Positions 45,159 to 57,689 of a stretch of 64,000 nucleotides of DNA are shown here, in pieces. The translations under genes and the position numbers were made by a program. Below the pieces are notes generated by a model that was not told the origin of the DNA, searched no databases, and saw nothing but the letters and a program-made list of their open reading frames with translations. The DNA comes from Isoetes taiwanensis (lineage: Eukaryota > Streptophyta > Lycopodiopsida > Isoetales > Isoetaceae): positions 2,742,561 to 2,806,560 of the forward strand of contig JAJEKV010000092.1 of assembly GCA_021234155.1 (NCBI GenBank), in the 5' to 3' direction. Every line of letters starts with the position of its first letter. Position 1 is the first letter of the stretch.

Positions 45159-48100
45159 TTAACTATTAGAATTTGATATGAAAAAGTGCGCGCATAAAAA
45201 CTGCCGTTCTTCCTCAAGGAAGGAGCCTATGTAGAACATCCTCTCATCAATACAGGCTGAATGATGTCCAAAAAACCTAGGGTCATGGTTGAGGACTTTC
45301 GCAAATACGCATATCGATGTTTGCATGGAATATATACCCTTTTCAACTCTCACCATGAAATCCCGGCATGTGCATGTGGGATGCTTGCAGACCCTTACTG
45401 TATAAGTTTCATCTGGTCGACGCACCTGGTACTCAACATCCGTGTGGTGGATATTGACCTTTATGGACTCAATATCACACTCTAGTTGTAAAGCTTGATT
45501 AAGCTTTGTTCGACTTCTACACAAAGCTTCCCTCGTCATTCATGCGCTTCCCAAAACGTTCCATGAAGTGGGAAGAGTCGTTAATATAGGGAGAATTCAC
45601 ACTAGTCACATTGGGAATTGAGCTCCTTGGATTAATCCCTCTAATAGAAAAGTTTCCTTTCTCCAATGTTTCCAACTCTGCACTAGTGATATTCACACCC
45701 CTTTTGCCACAGGGCCAATCTGATCCGGACGGTAGGTATGGCTATGATGCCCGCGAACCGATAGTAGGTATCTTGCACATTTTGAGGGCAAAACCAAAAC
45801 CTTTGTGTGACCTCTCTACCATTTGCTTTCCTTTGCCCGGTGAAGCATGGTGCAATAGTGGATGTTGGAATTGTTGTCCTCCCCTGACGCATTATTATTA
45901 TTTCGGGGTTGCATCTTCGACCATTGGACTTGATTCTTTATTTTACTACCGTGCTCCATTTTTCTTCCGATAGCCCAATAATTCCCCTCTGGGCCAATCC
46001 CCCAAAAACTCTTTAGGCATATCATACTCCCCAGTACAAGATATGTAGCATCATCAAAAATTATATTAGTTTTATGAAGCATCTGCCTAACTCTAGATGA
46101 CATGTATGGGCCCTCTTGTCGGGGCGATGACTACCCTCTTTGGAATCTACATCCTTGCTATATTACGTGTATCTCACGTCCTTTTTAGAATAGTCGATTA
46201 TTTCCTCCTGAACCCGCATGAATGGGTTGTATTCCACTATGTAAAACTGCCGAAGTTCAACTGCCAACACAAGCAGACGGGGTAACATTACTAGTCATTG
46301 AAGTGCCCATTCAGCATCAAAGTATCCATACCCGGACCTATTCCAACAAAAATTATGTTTTCTATGGGCTTTGCACTTGCACTTTTGCAAAAGACAGCTT
46401 TCTCGTCGATTGTACAAGCATGCATCGCATAAGGATAATTTATTCACATACCCTCTTGATGCCAACCAACTAGCATGCACGACGGTCGGATAGATTGGTT
46501 AGGGATTTGAGCTTGCTTGCTAGATTCACTCCATCCTCCATAAAGTTGCCCCATATGCTCACTCTTTGATGCCACCATGCTAGCCATAAGCCTAAGGAAC
46601 TTATGTCCGAAGGGCTGGTTTTTCCGAACCACCAATTGACAATATTCAAAAGCAACTTCAGCATCTTCCGCAATAGGTGCGGATCTCCAGGCCCTGCACA
46701 AATTCAGATGCTCTTGTCTATGTTCTTGTGATATGTACTTATTTGTGTGTCTTTGAAGACACTGTTCCCAATGGAATTTACAACCACGTTCCTTTCCTTC
46801 CATGGGATGGCCATCATTGAATACAGCTCGAATGGCATTCCAATTAGCTTGAGCTTCGTCTGCCATGAATCCTTTGAACTGAGCGGGTGTTGAGTTCTTT
46901 AGTACCATGACTTTGTTTAGCTTTTTCCAGAACTTTATCTGAGCTTCCATGTCCTCCGTTTTCATATCACATGTTGCTATTGTAAGAAGACAACGCATAC
47001 TGAACATTTCCAAAGATTGCTTTAATATTTTAAAATGGCCATTGAAAAGTAGAAAGAAAACAAATATACCTAGGGTCGTACACATGGCATGCTAATGTAG
47101 TCCACCCAACAGTGCATTTTACGTGGTCAAAATGGACCCAAGAGTCTTCTAAGTCTCCTCCTGGACGCATTCTGTTGACGAGCTCCACTCCAGAACCGGC
47201 TCCTGTTGTGGACATTTTGAAGATATAACACCGACCATTGTCCTCGTCATGAAGTTGGTATGGAAACTTGGAACCATGAAAATATTGATATTTGCAGTGC
47301 TGTTTTAAGTATATGATCTTTCCAACTTCATCTTTTTGGTGGACTTTAGTTTCAAGACTCTTATTTATCCACTGGCGTATCCTACAACAAAACCGAAATT
47401 TAGAAAAGAAGCATAATGAAATAGTTACAATTGAAAGGTAACCAGGTGAGAAAAAGAATACCTTCTTTTATTGCAAAGAGGTTGAAGTTGCTTCAACAAG
47501 CATTGTCTATTCTATCTCTCCCCCCACAACCGTATGTCATCACGGTCATTAGTTGTCAACAAGTTGTTGATAGTGATCTCCATGGCTACCTCCATCCAGA
47601 TCTGCTTTTGTCCCCTTTTTGCTTCCTATTGAAGCATTAAGTCTACTATTCACCATTTGGTGTAGCAAATTTAATTCTTCACGAGTTGGAGGAGTCCTGA
47701 TAGGATGGTTATGTGTACCAGCATGAAGGGCTAATCTTGTATGTGTGGCTTAAATGCGGTATAACATAATATATCACACAACTGCATAGTGCCAGGCATG
47801 TTGGCTGCTCCTCACAGTATTCACAAGCAAGCACTCCATGTGATCGTGATATGGGGCCAAGTGCAGGTTGTTGCTTCATAGTTCCTTTCCACTGGACGTC
47901 ATTTGGTAGACTTCTAGAAAGAAAATAGTCACATGTCGGATTCATGCACCTTAAATGACCACAACACTTGGAATATTTAACTATGCCATCGAATGAGTGA
48001 CTTGTCTTCTCGGGTTTGGTCCATAGATGTGGATCGAGCTTTCTTTCCATGCCTGCCATAGAACTCAATTCATTTGGAGGCAGCTCGAATACTACATTGC

Positions 48101-48585
48101 CATTGTAATGGGAGGGTAGACATCTTACTGATGTTGGTGCAGAAACAGATGAACACAATCTTTTCAATTTGCTAGATCCAAAACTATCAACTACTGTCTG
48201 AAACATGGATACAATGTTTATATTGCTCTCAAGAATATGTTGGGTCGGACTATCAACAATTATAGGTGCATGAGGAGTGCTGACCTCAGTGGGAACAGGA
48301 GTGCCTTCGACTGTTACAAAGTTCCCATTACATGATAGGGCCACATACACACTATCACCCTCTACTCAAAACTTCATCAAGAAGGACCGTCCTGCCTCTC
48401 CCACTCGTGGATTGCACAACACACAATTTTTCACTACGAAATTGAAAACTATCACACAGCCATTTCCTCGACAGTTGACATTCTCCATTCTCGAAAGTGC
48501 ATACCATTCTCAATCGTTTACCTGGTGATGTGACTATCACGTCATTTGCAGTGAAAACAAGAATCTCACAATCGTTTGCAGCCAT
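45159..48585 (-). pseudogene. MULE-like transposase/SWIM zinc-finger protein gene (damaged)
   Basis: From ATG 48585 (MAANDCEILVFTANDVIV) the minus strand encodes an N-terminal module with cysteine-rich KCCGHLRCMNPTCDYF (48350-47709) and a linker exon (about 47370-47092; VHQKDEVGKIIYLKQHCKY, CTVGWTTLACHVYDP) with a donor before 47085. A transposase-like core follows (about 47050-46490; IATCDMKTEDMEAQIKFW, QFKGFMADEAQANWNAI, KERGCKFHWEQCLQRHT), then a C-terminal SWIM zinc finger (45539-45159; CTCRDFM then CVFAKVLNH). SWIM fingers bind DNA in Mutator-like transposases and in genes domesticated from them. A one-base insertion near 48355 breaks the N-terminal frame, and 45540-46440 is filled with unresolved, stop-laden sequence. 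No terminal inverted repeats were identified. Assignment to MULE rather than the FAR1 branch is tentative. Confidence 0.68.
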
Positions 48586-48962
48586 TGCTTGAGGAAAAAA
48601 TTCTCGTGCTACACAGACAACACACCCTCTGCGAGACTAGAATGCTAATACAAGAAAATCCGTTAACACATTAAATCCCTTAGCACATTTAATTTGGGCC
48701 ACGAATAATCATAATTAGCGAAATGCACTACTACAATTTCGTAAGATAATTAAATTTGTACCTTTCTTGCCCGTTTAAATTTTATCACATTAATTATATA
48801 CGTTATAGAATTGTCCGTTTATTTGCAAAAACGAGAAAATTGTGCTTCCTTTGAAATTGTTCTATCATTTTTAAAAAACTCCACTTTCATTTAAAACATC
48901 TAAGTTCATTTGGAAAAAAATTTGGAAAAAAAAGTTTAAGATCCTTTCAAAATAAAACGTTC
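48586..48962. other. Region without a recognised gene (upstream of SWIM gene)
   Basis: AT-rich, non-coding; the presumed promoter side of the minus-strand SWIM gene. Confidence 0.5.
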
Positions 48963-49620
48963 AGGTGGAAAAGGCGGATCCTTTTGGACGTAGTGCGGCG
49001 GCGCTCCTCATTGTTTTTATGCCTCCCTCCACAGCGCAACTGGTAAATAATCTTTTTCATCTGTGATTCTTCTTTTGATTTGTTTTCACCACACATCCGT
49101 TGGCCTGGTAAATAATCTTCTTTTGATTTGAAAAACGCCTGTGATTCTATTCAGGTGGAAAACGCCTGTGCCTTCCAGATCGAGTGCGGCGGCGCTCCTC
49201 CATGTTCCTGTGCTAGCCAATCTGAGTGTGTGAGCGCTATTACAGATCTCGCAACTGTTCTTATGATTTTTCTGTACTTCTTCTTTTGATTTGAAAAAAA
49301 ATCTCTGCCTTCCAGATCGAGTGCGGCGGCGCTCCTCCATGTTTTTGTGCAATCCAGCCTGAATGCGGGACTCCATTCGAATATGGTAATAGATCTGTCT
49401 TAAGCTTTTTTTTTTGAACTACGTTTGCAAGATCTGTTTCGAACTACGTTTTTGCAACTACGTTTTGGAATGGGGCCTTTTAGACCGAGTGCGGCGGCGC
49501 TGCTCCAACTATTTGTGCAATCCAGTTCAAAATATATCTCCTTCAAAATATATAGGCGGGAAAACTCCTGCGCCTTTTGGACCTAGTCTTGTGGCGCCTC
49601 CATGTTTAAATGCGGGACAA
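48963..49620. repeat. GC-rich repeat array (five GTGCGGCGGCGCTCCTC copies)
   Basis: The block GTGCGGCGGCGCTCCTC starts at 48993, 49184, 49321 and 49489 (one substitution), with a weaker copy GTGGCGCCTCC at 49591. Copies are separated by AT-rich linkers that also repeat (CTTCTTTTGATTTGAAAAA, GGTGGAAAACGCCTGTG). The array lies upstream of the SWIM gene and may be its repeated promoter or the element end. Confidence 0.85.
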
Positions 49621-49919
49621 GCGATCAGGGGGGCTCCAGGACATAGCGGTATTACGGTTTTTACAACAGTAAATACTCTGGAATTTGTGTGTGGACGTGT
49701 AGAGATCTTCTAGTATAGCATGAATACTTTGTCTGTTTCTTTTGAATTCGTCTGATTGCAGGCTTTGTGCTGTGGTGAGTAACCAATATCGTAGTTTTCT
49801 TGGAAAGTGCCTCAAGGATAAACTTCTGCGACATTTAACTTTCGAAGATAAATACACGGATATACTTCTGCAAGGAATAGTCGAAGTTCTTGTATTCAGT
49901 TTGAAGAGCAAACCTTAAA

Positions 49920-50620
49920 CAAGATTGCAGCAGTTTCTGCATCTACAGCACTAAGAGGATCATCCAAAAGGTATACGTCATCATTGCTTGTTGAACACGT
50001 TGCTTCTGCCCACCACTTAAATTCACTCCTCCCTGCCCAATTTCAGTGAGGTCCCCAAGTCGTCCTTTAATACACATGCTACAATTGTCATCTCATATCG
50101 CAGCTTCTGCATAGTCAAATCAAATAAGATGTTGTCTCTCATTGTCCCACTTTGTACCCATGCTGTTTGGCCAACATAGGCTATTGATCCCTTCAAACTT
50201 AACTGGTAATTGTACATGGCAGAGTTAGGATGTTTTAATGAAAATATGACTTAAACATGGGAAAATGAATAGGCTTACAGTTCCTGAACATCTTGGGACT
50301 TCTCCTAATATCGATTGTATAAGAGTCGACTTTCCAGAACCAACAGGCCCACACACTGCAACAAGTTCTCCTTCACTTACCAGTAGGTTGATGTTCGTCA
50401 AGGTAGGAATATCTACATTAGCATCCCAACTGAAGGCTCCATTTTCTATAGCAATTGCAAAATGATCTGTTTGCTTGTTTATATTTCTATTCGTACTAGG
50501 ATTTGATTCTTCTTCAATCAGGAAATCATTTATCCGTCTTAATGCTACTTTTGCTTGTATTAAGGTAGCATTATCTTGTATGTAGCAAACAAGCATAGTA
50601 TATGCTTTGGCCTCCATCAT
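49920..50620 (-). pseudogene. ABC transporter subfamily C (MRP) nucleotide-binding-domain relic
   Basis: A minus-strand exon (50620-50274) runs from the end of the first membrane domain (TLIQAKVALRRINDFL) into NBD1 with Walker A CGPVGSGKSTLIQSILGEV and ends at a GTAAGC donor. The next exon (about 50205-49925) gives SLKGSIAYVGQTAWVQSG, NILFDLTMQ, the signature LSGGQKQRV and Walker B with D-loop, [14 protein letters not shown]. These are full ABCC hallmarks; such pumps move glutathione and other conjugates across membranes. A deletion and frame change sits between signature and Walker B, where about five residues (the usual LARAVY region) are missing. No upstream membrane exons or second NBD are present (intact proteins exceed 1,400 residues). 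Dead fragment. Confidence 0.85.
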
Positions 50621-50642
50621 CTTGCCTCATTTATTGCCTCAT

Positions 50643-50900
50643 TTATTTTTCATTGTCTAACCTGTTTTGGCACTTTAAATATTGCAGGAATCAGCTCAGT
50701 TTGGACCATCTGGTTATTTGTTCTAGCATAGTTATGGGGGGGCTCCAGACACACCGGTAAACATAGTCTTTATTTGAAATGTCCTGTTGGTAGTTTTCTT
50801 CGAAGCAGATATACCTTGATTATTTTGCTTGTTTTGAAACCTCCTTATGTATTTTTCATTGTCTAGCTTGTTTTGGCACTTTAAATATTGCAGGAATCAG
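50643..50900. repeat. Direct repeat ending in a splice-acceptor-like site
   Basis: CTTTAAATATTGCAGGAATC, preceded by TTTTTCATTGTCTA, occurs at about 50647-50698 and again at about 50850-50901 (offset about 203). Both copies end in a TTGCAG acceptor-like site. Confidence 0.85.
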
Positions 50901-50929
50901 CAATATTTAAGAGATATTTATTGCAGGCT

Positions 50930-51402
50930 ATGGCGTCTTCTTATGAGATTGATAGAAGTTCAAGAAGAGTGGCCTACAGGTATAAGTAATAGAGTTTCTG
51001 CATTTTTTTTTGTGTGAATACATTTAAACGTTTTGTGCAATTTTGCAAATATTACAAACACCTTCTCGAGAAAACTTTTTTAGCAAACCCGCCAACCCAA
51101 TTGGAATGTTGGAAGTCCACGATGAAAATTGCATGTACTCAAAAAAAGGGGAACTTGATAGGCAAGGTGATCTAAGTGATTATGAAATTCAAAATTGTCC
51201 CTGGTGGATCGATTTTGCTATTGGAGAATATCCATTAAGTGAAGAGGAGGAGTATAAGGCAAATGTGAAAGTTCCGGCTCTTAAAAGAAAAGTGGATTCA
51301 CCTGGAACGACAAAAACAAGTTTGGATGATCCACTTGATAAAGGCGATCTAAAAAGAAAGAGAAGAAAGCAAGAGAAGTCACAAAAAATTTCTGGTAAAT
51401 AA
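50930..51402 (+). CDS. Hypothetical small protein gene, two exons
   Basis: A possible first exon (50930-50979, MASSYEIDRSSRRVAYR) ends at a GTATAAG donor. The following open frame, about 51043-51402, encodes 119 codons: SKPANPIGMLEVHDENC, YEIQNCPWWIDFAIGEYPLS and a basic C-terminus (DLKRKRRKQEKSQK) resembling a nuclear localisation signal. No known domain. It ends at the exact left border of the pyrimidine-rich element, so its 3' end may have been replaced by that insertion. Confidence 0.35.
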
Positions 51403-51448
51403 TAGCATCGATCCGAGCCATCGGATCACCATTCTGGGAAAGGACGAG

Positions 51449-51460
51449 CTGCTATATAAG
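51449..51460 (+). promoter_or_regulatory. TATA box in head 1 of the structured element
   Basis: GCTATATAAGG lies about 30 bp before a pyrimidine-rich CTCTTTCGCACC. The equivalent CTCTATAAGACT at about 58271 precedes the same CTCTTTCGCACC. Conservation in both heads suggests a Pol II promoter. Confidence 0.5.
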
Positions 51461-54400
51461 GCTATTTCCTCTTTCGCACCAGCATCGGCGCTTCTCACAA
51501 AGCAGACTCTTCTTCTATTCTCGTTGCTTCAATGGCCCTTCGACCAACGGATTTCTTCACGAGCTTCTCTACTGGTCTCTTTCTCCATCTCCTCGCCACT
51601 GGCACCTTCATGGCGAGTTTGCTCATCCTTCTTTGGAAGGTACGCTTCCTTCTTTTCATGCTCAGTATTATTCTATAGTTTTTTGTTCTATCGTTTCTCT
51701 TCGTGATCAAACGGATTCTTTTTGTTTCTATTGTTCTCTTGGTCGCATGGCTCTTTCTGGTCATTCACATGTTGAGTTTTTTGGTGCATAGGCTATTCGA
51801 TGGTCACAAGACGGCCAGTATGGTTGCGAGTTCTGGATTGGATGTTTTGCATTTTTGTTCGGATCTGGTGGGTTCGTTTTCTGGGTATTGGTTGATCTCT
51901 GTTGATTGGTTGGATTGGTTTCGGTGGCCTGCTCTGTGTTTTTCTTGTGTGAGGCAATTTTCATGTATTGGGGCAGCCGGGGCTTGTGTTGTGCATGCTT
52001 CTACCTTTTTTCCTTGATTTCCTTCATTCTTCTTACGTTTTAAACTTTGGGTGGTTTGCCGGGCTTCTTGTTTCATCTAAGGGTCCGCCCTTCATCTTCA
52101 TCTCACGGTTTTGGATTTAAGCCCTCTCTTAATCCGTTTGCTGCGTGAAACTTGTCGATTGAATCCAGTTCCATTTCCTGCCGGCTTAGTTCTTATTCCT
52201 TAGTTTTCGGTGCCCCTGCGCCTTCCGCCAGCCCTGCTCTTCTATCCAAGCTCTCCGGCCTTTCGCAGGCGGCCTGGCACAGGACCTTTTGGCTCATTCT
52301 ATCGTCCTTTGCCGTGCCGGCATACGCTCTTTTAGATCCCACGTTTCCACCAACCGCGACCTTTGCTGTCTATATTGCCTTGATCTGATCATCCTTTACG
52401 CTTTAAAACCCATTTGATCGGGTTTCTTGGCTCCGCATTCGCGGAGTGGGCGTATCTTTCGCTTCATTCACCCCCAGCATGCGGGTTAAGTCGGGGTTTT
52501 CCTTCATTCTCATTGCTGTGCAGACAGAATCCGACGGTCCCGGCTCTCCTATGGTATGTTTTGTTCAGTTCCCACCAATATTCTGTTGTATTCTCGACTG
52601 CTCCCTTTTGGGGCTCGCTATTTTTGCGGGATTTTGGCCGCCATTGGTTCTTGCATGCTTTCTCCGGTTCGTTTTTAGGCCCCATTCAATCTGGCTTGCA
52701 TGTTGCTTGTGGCCATTCGTTTTCTTCCCTCATTGCCTTCTGGTTTGCTCTTTAAGTTTCTTGCCTCGACTCCCTTTCCACACGTTTGCCTTTGGCTGCG
52801 GACTTCTTTCGCGTATTGGGGCGGTGTTTTTGGTTTGTGCTTTGGCATGGTATGGGTGTTGGTGCCATCTCTTGAATAATATGAAATAAGACAATTGTTT
52901 TGTTTTTTTTTGTTTTGAATCATAAACGCCAAACACACTGTGGATTTATTTCGGGTTTCTCTCTGTTTATTTTTATAAGGGTTCATACTTGTTATTGTTG
53001 TTTATCATGTGCGGGATGTTTCATGGTTTTGAAAACGGGTTTATCTATCTTTCCTTCCGTTGCTTTTACTTTTTTTATTTTGGTTGACAAAACGTGGGTT
53101 TCACTATGTGTTGGCATCCTCTTATGAACCATCAAGATTCACATGATTGTTTTTTGATATTTTTATGTATTTTCGACGTTATACTCACTATGCCTTATCG
53201 GGGTTTGATTTTTTTCTTTTCGTTTATTAAGTCGCTCTTGTTGCCTATGTTGTACTTTCCCTTTGAAATGTTGTTATCGAACGTTGTTTTCCTTTTTTAG
53301 GCATACTGAAACATTATGGTGCTTCCATTTTCTTTTTCCACATTCTTGCCTGCCTATGTAGGTTTTCGATTCTTTGTTGCCTAGCTAGCTTTTTGTGATT
53401 TATTGTTCATTATCTGCAAGGGCCTTTGTCTTTTTTTCACGTTTATGCATCTTACACGCTACCATTTAGGGCTTTTTTCTCTTCATTTATTGCTTGGTAT
53501 TGGGTTATTTCTCATTCTTGACGACGTGGGGGTTGCGTCACTTATACGGTCGCGTTTGGTCATTTTGTGCCATGCTAATCCGGAAATGGTATGCCCGATT
53601 TCTTATCCGTGTTTGCCCATATTAGCTTAATTTGGTCCTAATATTGATCTTTGAATAATTATTTTCATTGTGATATCGGTTGTTGCTCTTATACTTTATG
53701 TCTCATTGGATACTTACGCACATTAAGTTTTTTCTACATCGCTGTTTTGCATGCTCATTCACATATTTCTATGGGTTTCTTCGCCTTCATTAATACGTCA
53801 AGTTGATTTTAGATCAAATTTCTTATCTGCATGTCCTCGATATCAATTTTTTGCATCTGGGCTTATGCCTGGTTTTACATTCGGTGGGCATTTAATTGCA
53901 GTTTACCTTATCATCATACCTCATTTACTTCTCACCTATGCCTCGTTGTTTTCGGATTTTTCTTCTTTGCACTTGTGTTTTTATCGTGGATTCGATGCAC
54001 CATACTATTTAAATAGGTCTATGCTCTCCTCGCGCTGTTTCTCTCTTGTTTATGTTCTGGCTCACTTTTTACCTCGGTTTGTCTTGTGGTCGTTTCCTTG
54101 GGATGTTGTCTTGTTTTCATAATTCTACGCTGCAGTCTCTTGGTTTATTATCTTTTTATTGCCTATAGATTTGTGGCCACCATCTTCCGGGTTGCATTTG
54201 TCTTTTTTACATTGATGCATTCCATTTCCATGGTAGGTTGCAGTATGGCCCCAATTGCGTGTTATTTCTCCGACATGTATCTTTTTTGTATGTTGTTTTT
54301 TATATTGTGGTTCCCATGTGGTTATATGTGGCATTCTTTTCTGTGTTTAGGATTTCCCCATGGTGGTTTGGGTTTTATCTTTTGCACTTGTGTTTGTATC

Positions 54401-55318
54401 TTATGTGTGATGCACTACACTTGGCTCAGGTGGATACGTTATTCGGGTGGTATTATCTTCTACATTCTAGGTTTCCCATAGTTGTTGGGGTTTATTTTTT
54501 ACTTGTGGTTTATCTTGTTTTTTGATGCACCGCACTCTTCAACAGTTGTCTAGGTTATTCCGGTTGATTTGTTTCTTCGGGCTGTCTTGGTTGTTTTCTA
54601 TTTTATATGTTGCATTCTCATGGTTTCATTCTTTTGATTGCCCGAGATTTATTCACCACATTTGCCGGGTTGCACTTTGTCTTTTTTTATGTTCATTTGC
54701 CGCTTGTTTACGATTATTGTTACCTGACTTGTGTATGCCATCTTAGTTATTTTCAATATTGCTACATGGCTTGTGTTCCGAGTATTCCATATGTTTGGGG
54801 ATTATAGCATTCTTCATGTTGTTCTTAAGGCGATCGTGTTTTACAATTTTTCTAGCCGTTGGGTTCTTGTCTGTGGTTTTTTCTTGTTGATTTGTTCATT
54901 GGCTTGCATTCCTCTTTTTCATTATTTATCCTTGGGCTTAAAACATAACTTTATTGTCTTTTTTCCACCCCCGGGTGATGCTTTTCTCCATCCCTCTCGG
55001 TATCCTTATGCATTGTGCTACCCCCGCACATCATATTTGATATTTAGCTATATTTGCACACAATTTATCATGTTTTTTCATGGTTTTGGCTTTCTCCACC
55101 CCGGGTGATGTCTTTTTTTTCCACGTTTCCCTGGGTGATCCTTTTGAGTGCTCTTTTTTTTGCGCTTGCCGACCGCCATTATAATCGCTCACCTCCTTTC
55201 ATGGGTGCTTGTCGTTTTTCTTCTCGGCGCTGCCGCCCTCTTCATCTCATGCACGTTCTTGTTCTCCTTGATTAAGCCTCATTTTTTACTGGGTCCATTA
55301 CCTTCTACATGTTCCATT

Positions 55319-55453
<135 letters not shown>

Positions 55454-55605
55454 TTCCACATGCCCTAAGAGTTTTTAAGGCATTGTGGTATGAATTTGAA
55501 GATGGAAGTACATAGTTTATCCCGGTTAAGCCTCATTTTTTTTGGGTATCATTTACTCCATGATAATTTGAGAGTTTTTGATCTACCAACTCAGCTAAGG
55601 AGGAC

Positions 55606-55629
55606 AATCTCTCTCTCTCTTTATTGAAA

Positions 55630-55671
<42 letters not shown>

Positions 55672-55685
55672 TAGAAGATATTTTT

Positions 55686-55729
<44 letters not shown>

Positions 55730-55750
55730 CTCTCCCTCTCCCTCTCCCTC
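55606..55750. repeat. Interrupted (CT)n microsatellite
   Basis: Three CT-rich blocks at about 55610-55620, 55632-55670 and 55690-55750 are separated by short unique sequence. Confidence 0.95.
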
Positions 55751-57634
55751 CTCTTGTCGTTCTATTAAATTTTTTTTCGCGACTTTTTATTTCCATTCAA
55801 GTATTTTGTGACATGTTTTCCACCTCTTTCTCCTTTGTGGCTAAATTTCTTATATGTATATTCTATATTTGGTTTGGTCCGATACTGGGTTTTGAATATT
55901 TGGGGGTTGTGTTTAAGATTTTTTCTTCTTTTTTGGCATGATCATCGGTGAGCTCTAGTGTTTGTTGGTTCCTTTGTTCACTTTATTAAGCACTTGTTAT
56001 TTGTTGCTTCATGACGTTATATTTTCTATTCTTGAACATGGGTGGCGGTGATATTGCTTTCGGTGTACCAATTTTATGGATTTGGGAGCTTCTTTGTTTT
56101 CGTTAGCTCCACTTCGTCATGTTCGCCGTAGGCTGATTTTTTCGTGCATAGCTTTGCTCCCTATATATGATCTTACATACTCATTGTGTAAGTTTCGAGA
56201 CGTTGCTTTATTAGACATGGTTGACTTTTCATGTTCTTTTAGCCCCTAGTTTTTATCATTCTTTCCGTTTCCTCTTTTTTTTTTGCTTTCGATATCACGG
56301 GTCCACATGTTGAGGTTCGTACTCACGGTTCTTTGGCGGTCCTCGTCCTCTCATGCTTCGCTACATGGTGTCGCGACTCTACTCAACATCTCCATGTTTC
56401 TCGTTCGATCTTTATGTCTATGCATTTTTGCATTCCTATCGCGTAAAGTTTTTCCTCTCTTTGCCTTATTATCTCGGTTACTTGTTATTCTTCCTTCTTA
56501 ATTATCGTTATTGTTTATTCTTTTGGGGATCCATGATGAAGGGTTCCTTTGTTGATTTATCTCCCTCTAGATATTGGCCCACCCGAGGTTCTGGAAGGAT
56601 AATAGCCACATTCTTGAACTGGTTAAAGTAGCCCCATTCCGCGGACCGATCCCAGGCATGCGTATTCAAATCGATCAACTATCTCGGGCCCTTTCTTCGA
56701 TTCATCATCGTGGCGGCCCTTTTCTTTTCATTGTTTTTGTTCTCTAATGTTCCTCCCTTTTTGGTCATTGGTGATGTCGTCCATAGCATAGGCGTTTTCG
56801 GTGTTTTAGGCTCTTCTTCTTCAACTTAGCTTTTTCTCCACGGTTAAACTTTCGGCGTTCTTTGGTTCGTCGTCAACGAAGCTTCCCTCGGCGCTTGAAC
56901 CGGACTCTTGGACCGGACCTGGTTCCCTTTCTTCCCTGCCACTCAAAGCCGGGACCCACTTGCCCGTGCTCATATGATTTCTTTAGCTCGCTTGCCTTGC
57001 GTTCGCATGCCTGGCGCCACTATCCTTCCCGTAGCCTCCGGCGGCCCCTCTTTCACTCCTCTCCTTCTTCTCTTTCATCCTTTATCCTATCAGGTTGCTT
57101 GGGTGGTGGTGGCGCCCTCTTCTTCTCCTCTCCTCTCTATATGTGCTTGCGACCCACTCCACACACTGGCGGTTCTAGCGCATCTATTGAGGGTTTTGCA
57201 CTTGTAGCGGATCTTTTCTATTTGGTATGCTCATTACATATCTTTGGCATATTTGCTATTTGGCTTTATCTAGATAGGATGCATATTGCGTTTGGCACTG
57301 CATTGATCTTTCATTTTTATGTTTTTCTTTATTTAGATATGGGGTGTCCTACGTTGTTGTCCACAAGGTATTGTATTGGGCACATTCTAATTTGTGCATG
57401 ATGTTGCTATTTAACTTTATCTGGATATGATGCATATTGCGTTTGGCATCACATTGAGATTTTGCGACATGGGTTTCTATTGGATCATTTTTTCCTTTTT
57501 ATGCTTCTCTTTATCTAGACATGGCGTGTCTTACGTTGTTATATACAAGCTGTTATATTGAGCACATTTTAATGGCCACTTTTAGTTTGTTTCGTGTTCT
57601 TGATGTTCTTTTTTATGGTTTTATCTAGATGTCG

Positions 57635-57660
57635 CGTTTTTTTTTTTTTTTTTTTTTATG
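57635..57660. repeat. Poly(T) run
   Basis: An uninterrupted run of about 23 T inside the pyrimidine-rich element. Confidence 0.95.
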
Positions 57661-57689
57661 GACCGTTTTTTGTTGGGTGGTGCTGTTTA

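Noticed and set aside
46295-46480. Possible Copia RNase H motif (GYGYFDAEWAL) within the SWIM locus
   Set aside because: One short match to the DADWA-type motif without any neighbouring Copia domain is not enough; the interval 45540-46440 is left unassigned.
51495-52076. Lysine/arginine-rich minus-strand open frames
   Set aside because: They are the antisense of a T/C-rich stretch; the composition explains the basic residues and no domain is present.
52414-55275. Many hydrophobic plus-strand open frames that look like membrane proteins
   Set aside because: T-rich DNA automatically encodes Phe/Leu/Val; the frames overlap in different phases with no consistent domain or codon pattern.
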